This document shows, piece by piece, positions 1 to 8,138 of a stretch of DNA of 64,000 nucleotides. Every line of letters begins with the position of its first letter. The stretch's first letter is position 1. The DNA comes from Streptomyces seoulensis. GTDB taxonomy: Bacteria > Actinomycetota > Actinomycetes > Streptomycetales > Streptomycetaceae. Below the pieces are notes generated by a model, which saw nothing but the letters and a program-made list of their open reading frames with translations, was not told where the DNA came from and did no database searches. The stretch lies in assembly GCF_022846655.1 (NCBI RefSeq), contig NZ_AP025667.1, positions 1-64,000 on the forward strand, written 5' to 3'. Position numbers and translations under genes: made by a program.

Positions 1-1311
1 ATGAGCGCACCGTCCCGTTTCGACCGCGGCCACACCGACGACCTGATGGCCTTCCTCGCGGCGAGCCCGACGCCGTACCACGCCGTGGCGAACGTCGCCG
101 CACGGCTGGACGAGGCGGGCTTCCGGCAGGTCACCGAGACCGAGGCGTGGGACACCCCCGCGGGCACCGGCAGCGGCGGCCGGTACGTGCTGCGCGGCGG
201 CGCGGTCATCGCCTGGTACGTCCCCGAGGGCGCCGCACCGCACACGCCGTTCCGGATCGTCGGCGCGCACACCGACTCCCCGAACCTCAGGGTCAAGCCC
301 GAGCCGGACAGCGGTGCGCACGGCTGGCGCCAGGTCGCGGTGGAGATCTACGGCGGGCCGCTGATGAACTCCTGGCTCGACCGCGACCTCGGGCTCGCCG
401 GGCGTCTCACCCTGCGCGACGGCCGGTCCGTCCTGGTCGACATCGACCGCCCGCTGCTGCGGGTGCCGCAGCTCGCCATCCACCTGGACCGCTCGGTCTC
501 CGCGGACGGCCTCAAGCTCGACAAGCAGCGCCACCTCCAGCCCGTGTGGGGCCTGGGCGGTGACGTCCGCGAGGGCGACCTGATCTCCTTCCTGGAGGAG
601 GAGGCCGGACTGGACGCCGGTTCGGTGGCGGGCTGGGACCTCATGACGTACCCCGTCGAGGCGCCCGCCTACCTCGGCCGGGACCGCGAGCTGGTCGCCG
701 GGCCCCGGATGGACAACCTGCTGTCCGTGCACGCCGGTACGGCCGCCCTGATCGCCGCCGCCACCTCGGGGGAGACGCTCACCCACATCCCGGTCCTGGC
801 CGCCTTCGACCACGAGGAGAACGGCTCCCAGTCCGACACCGGGGCCGACGGACCGCTCCTCGGCAGCGTCCTGGAGCGCTCGGTGTTCGCGCGGGGCGGC
901 TCCTACGAGGACCGGGCCCGCGCCTTCGCCGGCACCGTCTGCCTCTCCTCCGACACCGGCCACGCCGTGCACCCCAACTACGCGGAGCGGCACGACCCGA
1001 CGCACCACCCGCGCGTCAACGGCGGCCCGATCCTCAAGGTGAACGTCAACAACCGCTACGCCACGGACGGTTCGGGCCGCGCGGTGTTCGCCGCCGCGTG
1101 CGAGCGGGCCGGGGTGCCCTTCCAGACGTTCGTCTCGAACAACTCGATGCCCTGCGGCACCACCATCGGTCCCATCACCGCGGCCCGCCACGGCATCAGC
1201 ACCGTCGACATCGGCGTGGCGATCCTCTCCATGCACAGCGCGCGTGAACTCTGCGGCGCCGAGGACCCGTTCCTCCTCGCCGAGGCCCTGACGGCTTTCC
1301 TGGAAGGCTAG
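1..1311 (+). CDS. M18 family aminopeptidase
   Basis: A 436-residue cytosolic zinc aminopeptidase of the M18 (aspartyl aminopeptidase) family, which removes N-terminal, typically acidic, residues from peptides. Metal and catalytic motifs are visible: GAHTDSP near residue 90 (His90, Asp92), FDHEENGS around 270-275, SSDTGHAVHPN near 318, and MHSAREL near the C-terminus, the usual place for the last metal His. Length is normal for the family and the gene looks intact. The ATG is the first base of the window, so an in-frame upstream start and the promoter cannot be excluded. It is followed 70 bp later by a small membrane protein with its own Shine-Dalgarno (SD) sequence. Confidence 0.93.
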   Translation: MSAPSRFDRGHTDDLMAFLAASPTPYHAVANVAARLDEAGFRQVTETEAWDTPAGTGSGGRYVLRGGAVIAWYVPEGAAPHTPFRIVGAHTDSPNLRVKPEPDSGAHGWRQVAVEIYGGPLMNSWLDRDLGLAGRLTLRDGRSVLVDIDRPLLRVPQLAIHLDRSVSADGLKLDKQRHLQPVWGLGGDVREGDLISFLEEEAGLDAGSVAGWDLMTYPVEAPAYLGRDRELVAGPRMDNLLSVHAGTAALIAAATSGETLTHIPVLAAFDHEENGSQSDTGADGPLLGSVLERSVFARGGSYEDRARAFAGTVCLSSDTGHAVHPNYAERHDPTHHPRVNGGPILKVNVNNRYATDGSGRAVFAAACERAGVPFQTFVSNNSMPCGTTIGPITAARHGISTVDIGVAILSMHSARELCGAEDPFLLAEALTAFLEG

Positions 1312-1381
1312 TCGGCCGGAAGGGGGGTATCCGCCGAACGGGACCGGAGATTCCGGAACCTACTAGGGGAGGCGAGATCTC

Positions 1382-1633
1382 ATGGGCCTCGGCGGATGCA
1401 TCATCCTCATAGCCGTGGGAGCGATCCTCACGTTTGCCACCGACTGGCACATGAGCGGCGTCAACCTCGACCTGGTCGGCGTGATCTTCATGGCCACCGG
1501 CCTCATCGGTCTGGTGACCTTCAGCGGGATCGCCCGGCGCAGGCGCGTGGTGGTGCCGCCCACCCCGGTGGTCGAGGAGGAACGCCACCACCACGCCCAC
1601 CGGGACGGCTACACCGACGGCTACGGCGCCTGA
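1382..1633 (+). CDS. small two-helix membrane protein (DUF6458 type)
   Basis: An 83-residue protein with two hydrophobic helices (about residues 4-20 and 27-48), an Arg-rich stop-transfer segment (IARRRR) and a His/Asp/Gly-rich hydrophilic tail containing HHHAH. This matches the small DUF6458 proteins of actinobacteria, whose function is not known to me. The ATG is preceded by a strong SD (AGGGGAGG). The His-rich tail could bind a metal, but nothing proves it. It converges with the thioredoxin/NHL gene, only 1 bp separating the two stops. Confidence 0.8.
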   Translation: MGLGGCIILIAVGAILTFATDWHMSGVNLDLVGVIFMATGLIGLVTFSGIARRRRVVVPPTPVVEEERHHHAHRDGYTDGYGA

Positions 1634-1634
1634 C

Positions 1635-3464
1635 CTAGCGCTCGTCACCTTCGTCCAGGCCGGCCAGCACCAGCGGCAGGCGGTCCGTCGCGCCCTCGAC
1701 GAGGCGCACCGGGACGCCCCAGTCCTGCTGGTGGACGTGGCAGGCCGGGTACTCGTTGGCCGGGTCGTCGTCGCAGGAGGCGGCCATCGCGGAGACGTGC
1801 AGGACGCCCTCGGTGACGGCCGGGTCCAGCTCCAGTTCGCGGCTCAGGTCGCTGTGCGCGCCCTCACCCTTCAGCAGCAGCTCGGGCGGGGTCGCCGATA
1901 CCAGCAGCCGGGTCGAGGGGCCGTAGCGGGTGTCCAGCTTCTGGCCCGCCGGGGCCTGGAAGATCACGTCCAGCCGCAGCCGGCCGGGGGCCACCTCGGT
2001 GGCCGCGCGCCGCGTGCGGTGGGCGACCGCCTCCACGCGTACCGCCTCCTCGGGCAGCCGCAGCCGGGTCAGCCGGTGGCGGGCGGACTCCACCACCACG
2101 ATGTCGTCACCGACGAGCACCGCGTCGCTGGGCTCGCGCAGGTCGGTGGCGAGGGTGGTGACCTCGCCGGTGGCGGGGTCGTAGCGGCGCAGGGCGTGGT
2201 TGTAGGTGTCGGCCACGGCGACCGAGCCGTCCGGCAGCGCGGTGACGCCCAGCGGGTGCTGGAGCAGTGCCTGGCCCGCGTCCCCGTCACGGTGGCCGAA
2301 GTCGAACAGGCCGGTGCCGACGGCGGTGTGGACCGCGCCGTCGAGGTCCACCCAGCGCAGCGCGGAGGTCTCGGAGTCCGCGAGCCACAGCCGGTCCTCC
2401 GTCGCGGCGAGCCCGGAGGGCTGCGCGAACCACGCCTCGGCGCCGGGCCCGTCCACCAGACCCTCGTTGGTCGTACCGGCCGCGACCTGGACGGTGTCCG
2501 CCTCCGGGTCGTACGTCCAGAGCTGGTGCACGCCCGCCATGGCGATCCACACCTTGCCGCCGAAGACGGCCACGTCCCACGGTGAGGACAGCTCGACCTC
2601 GCGGGCCGCTCCCGAGGTGGGCGCGCCCTGCATCCACTGCTTCCCGGTGCCGGCCAGGGTGGTGACCGCGCCGGAGGCGAGGTCGAGGCGGCGCAGGGCG
2701 TGGTTCACGGTGTCGGCGACGACCAAGGAGCCGTCACCGAGCAGCGCCAGACCCTGCGGCTCGTTGAAGGACGCCCCCTCGGCGGAGCCGTCCGCGAACC
2801 CGCGCCCACCGGAGCCGATCCGGCGCACGACGGACTCGCCGTCCTGCGCGAGCTCCACCAACTGGTGCCGGGTGGTGTCGCTGACCAGGAAGTTCCCCGA
2901 GGGCAGCAGCAGCGCCTTGCCGGGGAAGCGCAGCACGGTCGGCTCCGGCTCCGGTGCCACGTAGGGACCGTCGCCCCGGCGCAGGGTGCCCTTGGCCTCG
3001 TGCTCGGCCTCCAGCTCCGCCACCAGCCGCTCGATGGCGTGCACATGGCCCTCACCGGCGTGCTGGGCGACGACGTACCCCTCGGGGTCGATCACCACCA
3101 GCGTCGGCCAGGCGCGCACCGCGTACTGCTTCCAGGTCGCCAGCTCCGGGTCGTCCAGCACGGGGTGCTCCACGCCGTACCGCTCGACGGCGTCCACGAC
3201 CGCCTGGTGCTCCGCCTCGTGCACGAACTTCGGGGAGTGCACCCCGATGACGACCACCGTGTCCCGGTGCTTCTCCTCCAGCTCGCGCAGCTCGTCCAGG
3301 ACGTGCAGGCAGTTGATGCAGCAGAAGGTCCAGAAGTCGAGGATGACGATGCGTCCCCGCAGGTCGGCCAGGGTGTACTGCTGGTCGCCGGTGTTCAGCC
3401 AGCCCCCCTTGCCGACCAGCTCGGGAGCACGGACACGGACGCGTCGAGAAGCGGAGTCGTTCAT
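1635..3464 (-). CDS. thioredoxin-like / NHL-repeat protein
   Basis: A 609-residue two-part protein. Residues 10-150 form a TlpA/AhpC-TSA thioredoxin fold with the redox motif CINC (Cys49-Cys52) after an extra Cys48 (WTFCCINCLH). Residues 170-490 form an NHL beta-propeller, with repeated LPSGNFLVSDT- and LPDGSVAVADT-type blades, followed by a C-terminal beta-rich domain. The architecture resembles NHLRC2-type proteins. No signal peptide or membrane segment is visible, so it is probably cytosolic. The role is likely thiol redox or a protein-interaction platform; the substrate is unknown. No good SD is visible before the ATG. Confidence 0.88.
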   Translation of the reverse strand: MNDSASRRVRVRAPELVGKGGWLNTGDQQYTLADLRGRIVILDFWTFCCINCLHVLDELRELEEKHRDTVVVIGVHSPKFVHEAEHQAVVDAVERYGVEHPVLDDPELATWKQYAVRAWPTLVVIDPEGYVVAQHAGEGHVHAIERLVAELEAEHEAKGTLRRGDGPYVAPEPEPTVLRFPGKALLLPSGNFLVSDTTRHQLVELAQDGESVVRRIGSGGRGFADGSAEGASFNEPQGLALLGDGSLVVADTVNHALRRLDLASGAVTTLAGTGKQWMQGAPTSGAAREVELSSPWDVAVFGGKVWIAMAGVHQLWTYDPEADTVQVAAGTTNEGLVDGPGAEAWFAQPSGLAATEDRLWLADSETSALRWVDLDGAVHTAVGTGLFDFGHRDGDAGQALLQHPLGVTALPDGSVAVADTYNHALRRYDPATGEVTTLATDLREPSDAVLVGDDIVVVESARHRLTRLRLPEEAVRVEAVAHRTRRAATEVAPGRLRLDVIFQAPAGQKLDTRYGPSTRLLVSATPPELLLKGEGAHSDLSRELELDPAVTEGVLHVSAMAASCDDDPANEYPACHVHQQDWGVPVRLVEGATDRLPLVLAGLDEGDER

Positions 3465-3523
3465 TCTTCAAGGGTGCCACCCGGCTCCGCCGGACCGGTG
3501 CCGGGGATCGTGCCGGGGGGGGA

Positions 3524-3919
3524 TCAGTCCAGGGCGTGCCCCGTGGTGGCGTCCACATGGTCCGGGACCTCGTCGTGGCGGTCGCCCACACTCAGGGTGC
3601 CGGTGGGTTCGAAGACCAGGATCTCCGTGGGGACCGGGGCGTACGGCTTGTGCTCGGTGCCGCGCGGCACGGTGAAGACGGATCCCTTCTCCAGGGTCAC
3701 CGTGCGCTCGCCCGCCGGCTCGCGCAGCGCGATGTGGAGTTCGCCGGTGAGGACGAGGAAGAACTCGTCGGTGTCGTCGTGCGCGTGCCAGAGGTGCTCG
3801 CCCTCGACCTTGGCCACACGGACGTCGTAGTCGTTGACCGACGTGACGATGCGGGGGCTCCAGAGGTCGGTGAACGAGGCGAGGACCTGAGGGAGGGAAC
3901 GGGGTTCTTCGGTTGCCAT
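3524..3919 (-). CDS. cupin domain protein
   Basis: A 131-residue single-domain cupin. The metal-binding signature is visible in HLWHAHDDTDEFFLVLTGEL, with the second cupin motif around PRGTEHKPYAP. The ATG at 3919 is favoured because homology begins there and a -10-like GACGAT ends six bases before it, suggesting a leaderless mRNA. It is divergent from the AraC/GlxA-type regulator starting 51 bp away, so the two may be co-regulated and the cupin may act on a small metabolite sensed by that regulator. The substrate is unknown. The open frame runs upstream of 3919 but without cupin similarity. Confidence 0.88.
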   Translation of the reverse strand: MATEEPRSLPQVLASFTDLWSPRIVTSVNDYDVRVAKVEGEHLWHAHDDTDEFFLVLTGELHIALREPAGERTVTLEKGSVFTVPRGTEHKPYAPVPTEILVFEPTGTLSVGDRHDEVPDHVDATTGHALD

Positions 3920-3925
3920 GCGTTC

Positions 3926-3964
3926 ATCGTCGGCCGTGTGCGCGGGCCGCACGAGTGCTAGGAA
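3926..3964. promoter_or_regulatory. divergent cupin / AraC promoter region
   Basis: The two start codons are only 51 bp apart. On the minus strand GACGAT (3926-3931) lies six bases before the cupin ATG. On the plus strand TAGGAA (3959-3964) lies six bases before the regulator ATG. Neither start has a convincing SD. This is the spacing expected of -10 boxes serving leaderless transcripts. The -35 boxes are not recognisable. Confidence 0.4.
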
Positions 3965-3970
3965 TCGCAC

Positions 3971-4960
3971 ATGGCACAAGAATCCTCGCAGGCACCGCGC
4001 ACCCACCGGGTCGCCGTACTGGTGGACGCCGGGACCAACCCGTTCGAGGTCGGCGTCGCCACCGAGCTGTTCGGTCTGCCCCGCCCCGAACTCGGCCTGC
4101 CCCGGCCGCTGTACGAGGTCACGCTGTGCGCTCCCACCCGCGAGGTGCGGATGAACCACGGCTTCTTCACGATGACCGACGTGGCCGGGCTGGACGCGGT
4201 GGACGGCGCGGACACCCTCGTGGTGCCCGGCCGCCCCGACATCGTGGTCCCGCGCCAGGCCCCCGTGCGGGACGCGATCCGGCGCGCGCACGCGCGGGGC
4301 GCCCGCGTCGTCAGCTTCTGCACCGGCACCTTCGCGCTCGCCGAGGCCGGGCTGCTCGACGGGCGCCGGGCCGCCACCCACTGGAAGTGGGCCGACACCT
4401 TCCGGCGGCTGCACCCGCGCGTCCTGCTGGAACCGGACGTGCTCTTCGTCGACGAGGGGGACGTGCTGTCCGCCTCGGGCAGCGCCGCCGCGCTCGACCT
4501 CGGGCTGTACCTGTGGCGCCGGGACCACGGCGCCGAGATCGCCAACGCGGTCTCCCGGCGTCTGGTCTTCGCCGCCCACCGCGACGGCGGACAGCGGCAG
4601 TTCGTGGAACGCCCGCTGCCGGAGGTGCCCGACGGCTCCCTCGGCCCGCTGCTCGCCTGGGCGCAGGAGCGGCTCGGCGAACCGCTCACCGTGGCCGACC
4701 TCGCCGCCCGCGCGGCCGTCTCCCCCGCCACCCTGCACCGCCGCTTCCGTGAACGCCTCGGCACCACCCCGCTGGCGTGGCTCACCGGCGAACGGGTGGC
4801 GCTGGCCTGCCGGCTGATCGAGCGTGGGGAGACCGGTCTGGAGGTGGTGGCGGCCCGCTGCGGACTGGGCACGGCGGCCAACCTGCGGGCGCGGCTGCGC
4901 CGGGAGACCGGACTGAGCCCCTCCGACTACCGGAAGCGGTTCGGCCCGGCCGCCCGGTGA
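3971..4960 (+). CDS. GlxA/FtrA-type AraC-family regulator
   Basis: A 329-residue transcription factor. The N-terminal two thirds is a DJ-1/PfpI-like domain (about 14-190) with the nucleophile-elbow sequence VVSFCTGTFALAEAGLLDG. The C-terminal 100 residues carry paired AraC helix-turn-helix motifs (LTVADLAARAAVSPATLHRR, then LEVVAARCGLGTAANLRARL). Members of this GlxA-like subfamily sense small metabolites and do not usually act as amidotransferases. It is divergent from the cupin gene, the most obvious target. It is probably translated from a leaderless mRNA: no SD, and TAGGAA ends six bases before ATG. Confidence 0.92.
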   Translation: MAQESSQAPRTHRVAVLVDAGTNPFEVGVATELFGLPRPELGLPRPLYEVTLCAPTREVRMNHGFFTMTDVAGLDAVDGADTLVVPGRPDIVVPRQAPVRDAIRRAHARGARVVSFCTGTFALAEAGLLDGRRAATHWKWADTFRRLHPRVLLEPDVLFVDEGDVLSASGSAAALDLGLYLWRRDHGAEIANAVSRRLVFAAHRDGGQRQFVERPLPEVPDGSLGPLLAWAQERLGEPLTVADLAARAAVSPATLHRRFRERLGTTPLAWLTGERVALACRLIERGETGLEVVAARCGLGTAANLRARLRRETGLSPSDYRKRFGPAAR

Positions 4961-4992
4961 GGAACGCCCTTCGCCGGGGAAGCGCTTCAGAC

Positions 4993-5487
4993 ATGAGATT
5001 CCTCGTGCGCGACCGGCTGCTGGGCATCGGCGACGACTACTGGATCGAGGACGAGAGCGGCCGCAAGGTCTTCCTCGTCGACGGCAAGGCGATGCGGCTG
5101 CGGGACACCTTCGAGCTGAAGGACACCGACGGCAACGTCCTGATCGACATCCACAAGAAGATGTTCGCCCTGCGCGACACCATGGCCATCCAGCGGGACG
5201 GCGAGGACCTCGCCACCGTCCGGCGCAAGCGCCTCTCCCTGCTGCGCAACCACTACCGCGTCCACCTGGTCGACGGCACCGAACTCGACGTCGGCGGCAA
5301 GATCCTCGACCGCGAGTTCGCCGTGGAGTACGAGGGCGAACTCCTCGCGGTGATCTCCCGCCGCCTGCTGACCGTCCGCGACACCTACGGCGTCGACGTC
5401 GTACGCGAGGACGCGGACCCGACCCTGCTCATCGCGGTGGCGGTGTGCGTGATCCACCTGGCGGAGAAGGAGCGGGAGGAGGACTGA
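4993..5487 (+). CDS. LURP-one-related (Tubby-like) protein
   Basis: A 164-residue LURP-one/YxjI-type beta-barrel protein. The N-terminus MRFLVRDRLLGIGDDYWI and the repeated strand pattern (KVFLVDGKAMRLRDTFEL, DRDGE- and EYEGELL-type turns, RLLTVRDTYGV) are typical. Homologues resemble Tubby-C/phospholipid scramblase folds and are proposed to bind lipids or DNA; no catalytic role is known. The start at 4993 is where similarity begins. It follows the AraC gene by 32 bp in the same direction and may be co-transcribed with it. It converges with the carbon-nitrogen hydrolase (4 bp between stops). Confidence 0.88.
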   Translation: MRFLVRDRLLGIGDDYWIEDESGRKVFLVDGKAMRLRDTFELKDTDGNVLIDIHKKMFALRDTMAIQRDGEDLATVRRKRLSLLRNHYRVHLVDGTELDVGGKILDREFAVEYEGELLAVISRRLLTVRDTYGVDVVREDADPTLLIAVAVCVIHLAEKEREED

Positions 5488-5491
5488 GGCG

Positions 5492-6286
5492 CTATGCGCG
5501 AGGCGGGTCCAGGCCGAGGACACGGTCCTTCAGCGCGGGGAACTGCTCACGGGTCGCCGCGACCTTCGCCGGGTCGAACTCGACGGTGAGCACCTCCTCG
5601 TCCGCGCCCGCCTCCGCCAGGACCTCGCCCCAGGGGTCCACCACGATCGAGTGACCCGCCTGCGGAACTCCGGCGTGCGTACCGGCCGTTCCGCAGGCGA
5701 GCACGTACGCCTGGTTCTCGACCGCCCGTGCCCGGGCCAGCAGCGTCCAGTGGGCGCGGCGGCGCTCGGGCCAGCCCGCGGAGACGACGAGGGCCTCGGA
5801 GCCGGCGTCGGTGAGCGTGCGGAAGAGTTCGGGGAAGCGGAGGTCGTAGCAGGTGGCGAGGCCGACCGTGGTCTTTGGCAGGCGGACGGTCACCGGTTCG
5901 CGTCCGGCGCCCATCAGCACGGCCTCGCCCTGGTCGAAGCCGAAGCGGTGGATCTTGCGGTAGGACGCGGCGAGTTCACCGGAGGGGGAGAAGACGAGAG
6001 CGGTGTTGTAGAGGGTGCCGTCGGGGTCCCGCTCCGGGATCGACCCGGCGTGCAGCCATACGCCCGCCTCGCGCGCGGCCTCGGCCATCGCCTCGTGGGT
6101 GGGGCCCTCCAGCGGCTCGGCCTCGGTGGCGAACGTGTCGTAGGCGAAGGCCCCGGTGGTCCACAGCTCGGGCAGGACCACGAGGTCGGCACCCGCTTGG
6201 GCCCGGACGAGCCCCGCCGCCCGCAGCCGTCGCTCGGCCACGGATTCGCCCTCGTCCACACGGATCTGGATCAGCGAGGCGCGCAC
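5492..6286 (-). CDS. carbon-nitrogen hydrolase (nitrilase superfamily)
   Basis: A 264-residue nitrilase-superfamily amidohydrolase. The Glu-Lys-Cys catalytic triad is visible: Glu40 in VVLPELW, Lys in YRKIHRFGF (about 112) and Cys in VGLATCYDLRFPEL (about 148). It is close to omega-amidase/Nit2-like enzymes that hydrolyse deaminated glutamine or deaminated glutathione; the exact substrate is inferred. The GTG start at 6286 is chosen because similarity starts at (V)RASLIQIRV and purine-rich AGGACGGTGG precedes it. The frame extends upstream without homology. Confidence 0.9.
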   Translation of the reverse strand: MRASLIQIRVDEGESVAERRLRAAGLVRAQAGADLVVLPELWTTGAFAYDTFATEAEPLEGPTHEAMAEAAREAGVWLHAGSIPERDPDGTLYNTALVFSPSGELAASYRKIHRFGFDQGEAVLMGAGREPVTVRLPKTTVGLATCYDLRFPELFRTLTDAGSEALVVSAGWPERRRAHWTLLARARAVENQAYVLACGTAGTHAGVPQAGHSIVVDPWGEVLAEAGADEEVLTVEFDPAKVAATREQFPALKDRVLGLDPPRA

Positions 6287-6374
6287 ACTACCACCGTCCT
6301 GGCATTCGAGTCGTTCCCACGGGCCTACGATCGTCACACGAAAGCACTGCCGGGGGGTATCGGAGCAGCGTAAC

Positions 6375-6418
6375 TTGGGGGTCCCCCTGCTCGCGCGTAG
6401 CCGAGAGCTCGGGGGAGT
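6375..6418. repeat. palindromic Streptomyces intergenic repeat
   Basis: The segment has GGGGGTCCCCCTGCTCG at its left and CGAGAGCTCGGGGGAG at its right, so it can form an imperfect hairpin (CCCCCTGCTC against GAGaGCTCGGGGG). It lies between the hydrolase and the downstream isomerase homologue. Similar GGGGTCCCCC(T)TGCTCG...GCCGGGGGGAG elements occur in many Streptomyces intergenic regions, and a second copy is at 14914-14952 in this window. Confidence 0.6.
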
Positions 6419-6485
6419 CTCCAGACGCCCGCCCAGTGCAGCCGCCGATTCTGCCCGTGTAACGACCGCCGAGGGGTCCTGTTCC

Positions 6486-7310
6486 GTGAGTCTGCATCCC
6501 ACCCTCCAGCCCTACGCCGACGCCTGGACCCACTCGATCGACGCGATATCCGAGCTGGTGAACCCGCTGGTCGAGGGTGAGTGGAACCGGCGTACGCCGT
6601 GCCCCGGCTGGTCGGTGCGCGACGTGGTCTCGCATGTGATCGGCCTGGACTGCGAGATGCTCGGTGACCCCCGGCCCATCCACACCCTGCCCCGCGACCT
6701 CTTCCACGTCACCAACGAGTCGCAGCGGTACATGGAGATGCAGGTCGACGTGCGCCGCCACCACACGGCGCCGGAGATGACGTCGGAACTGGAGTACACG
6801 GTCATCCGGCGCAACCGGCAACTGCGCAACGAGTCCCGCGAGCCCGGCGCCACGGTGCGGGGTCCGATGGGCAAGGAGATCACCCTCGAACTCGCCATGC
6901 GGATGCGGGCGTTCGACGTGTGGGTGCACGAGCAGGATCTGCGGACCGCCCTCGGCCGCCCCGGCAACCTCGACTCGCCCGGCGCGCTCGTCGCCCGTGA
7001 TCTGCTGCTGGCCGGGCTGCCCAAGGTGGTCGCCAAGAAGGCGGAGGCGCCTCGCAGTTCGGCGATCGTCTTCGACGTGCACGGGCCGGTGGAGTTCCTG
7101 CGCACGATCCGCGTCGACATCCAGGGCCGGGGCACGCTGGAGACGGCACCCGCGCTCGGGCCCGCCGCGACCTTCACCCTCGACTGGGAGACGTACTTCC
7201 GGCTGGCCTGCGGCCGGATCACCCCGGAGGCGGCGGGCGACCGCATCAAGACCGAGGGTGACCCGGAGCTGACGGCGGCGATCCTGCGGAACTTCGCCGT
7301 CACCCCCTGA
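6486..7310 (+). CDS. maleylpyruvate isomerase family protein (mycothiol-dependent type)
   Basis: A 274-residue protein of the DinB/MDMPI superfamily. The N-terminal helical domain contains NRRTPCPGWSVRDVVSHVIG, where the conserved metal-binding His follows the W-x-V-x-D motif, and HEQDLRTALG, typical of the metal-binding MDMPI domain. A C-terminal domain of about 85 residues has the SCP2-like pattern (TFTLDWETYFRLACGRI). Such enzymes use mycothiol, the actinobacterial thiol cofactor, for isomerisation or transfer reactions. The substrate is unknown. The GTG at 6486 follows GAGGGG at a suitable distance. Confidence 0.85.
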   Translation: MSLHPTLQPYADAWTHSIDAISELVNPLVEGEWNRRTPCPGWSVRDVVSHVIGLDCEMLGDPRPIHTLPRDLFHVTNESQRYMEMQVDVRRHHTAPEMTSELEYTVIRRNRQLRNESREPGATVRGPMGKEITLELAMRMRAFDVWVHEQDLRTALGRPGNLDSPGALVARDLLLAGLPKVVAKKAEAPRSSAIVFDVHGPVEFLRTIRVDIQGRGTLETAPALGPAATFTLDWETYFRLACGRITPEAAGDRIKTEGDPELTAAILRNFAVTP

Positions 7311-7345
7311 CCCGTTAACCGGGTGCCGGTTCCCCGGTGCGCCGT

Positions 7346-7351
7346 TAGCGT
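7346..7351 (+). promoter_or_regulatory. putative -10 box, leaderless start
   Basis: TAGCGT ends seven bases before the ATG of the methyltransferase gene, which has no SD. The same TAGCGT-N7-ATG arrangement recurs at 22969-22956 and 41838-41825 on the minus strand. No clear -35 box is visible. Confidence 0.45.
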
Positions 7352-7358
7352 GCCCGGC

Positions 7359-8120
7359 ATGACCACCGAGCACGCGAAACCCGCCCGGCTGAGCCGGCTC
7401 ACCTTCCACGGCCCCCTCTCGGAGGCCCGCGCGGCCGCGATCGTCGCCCGGCTCGCCGCGGTTCGGCCGCGCACCGTGCTGGACATCGGCTGCGGCTGGG
7501 GCGAGTTGCTGCTGCGCCTGCTGGACGCCGTACCGGAGGCGCGGGGCACCGGCATCGACGTCGCCGAGGAGGACCTCGCGCGCGGGCGGAGCGACGCAAA
7601 GGCGCGTGGGCTCGGCGGTCGGGCGGAGTTCGTGGCGGAGTCCGCGACGGGCACCGGGCATGGCCCGGCCGACCTGGTGCTGTGCCTGGGCGCCAGCCAC
7701 GCGCTGAGCCCGGCCGAGCAGCCCACCGCCGAGGCGCTGGGCGAGCTGCGGCGACTGGTGGCCGACGGCGGCCGGGTCCTGCTCGGCGAGGGCTTCTGGG
7801 AGCGGACGCCCACCGCGGCCGAGCTGGCCGGGATGTGGCCGGGAGCCCGGCCCGACGACCACGTCGGCCTGGGCGAGCTGCTCGACCTCACCGTCGCGGC
7901 GGGCTTCCGCCCCGAGTGGACGGAGACGGCGAGCCTCGCCGAGTGGGAGGAGTTCGAGTCCGCGTACCAGGCCGACCAGGAGGTCTGGCTCGCCGGACAC
8001 CCGGACCACCCCCGGGCGGCCGAACTCCGCGAACGGCTGGACCGGCACCGGGGGCAGTGGATGAGCTACCGGGGCGTGCTGGGGATGGCCTACCTCACCC
8101 TCGTCCCCGTCACCCGCTGA
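7359..8120 (+). CDS. class I SAM-dependent methyltransferase
   Basis: A 253-residue cytosolic methyltransferase. Motif I, VLDIGCGWGELLLRL, binds S-adenosylmethionine. It is followed by the acidic end of beta-2 (GTGIDVAEEDL), a motif II/III region (DLVLCLGASHAL) and GGRVLLGEGFWERTP. It resembles small-molecule methyltransferases; the substrate is unknown. The ATG at 7359 is preceded by TAGCGT-N7 rather than an SD, so it is likely leaderless. It converges with the MFS gene (18 bp between stops). Confidence 0.88.
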   Translation: MTTEHAKPARLSRLTFHGPLSEARAAAIVARLAAVRPRTVLDIGCGWGELLLRLLDAVPEARGTGIDVAEEDLARGRSDAKARGLGGRAEFVAESATGTGHGPADLVLCLGASHALSPAEQPTAEALGELRRLVADGGRVLLGEGFWERTPTAAELAGMWPGARPDDHVGLGELLDLTVAAGFRPEWTETASLAEWEEFESAYQADQEVWLAGHPDHPRAAELRERLDRHRGQWMSYRGVLGMAYLTLVPVTR

Positions 8121-8138
8121 GACGCCCCCTGGCTCCCC

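Noticed and set aside
6288..8048. A 586-codon minus-strand frame
   Set aside because: Covers two plus-strand genes with recognised domains; its product is low complexity.
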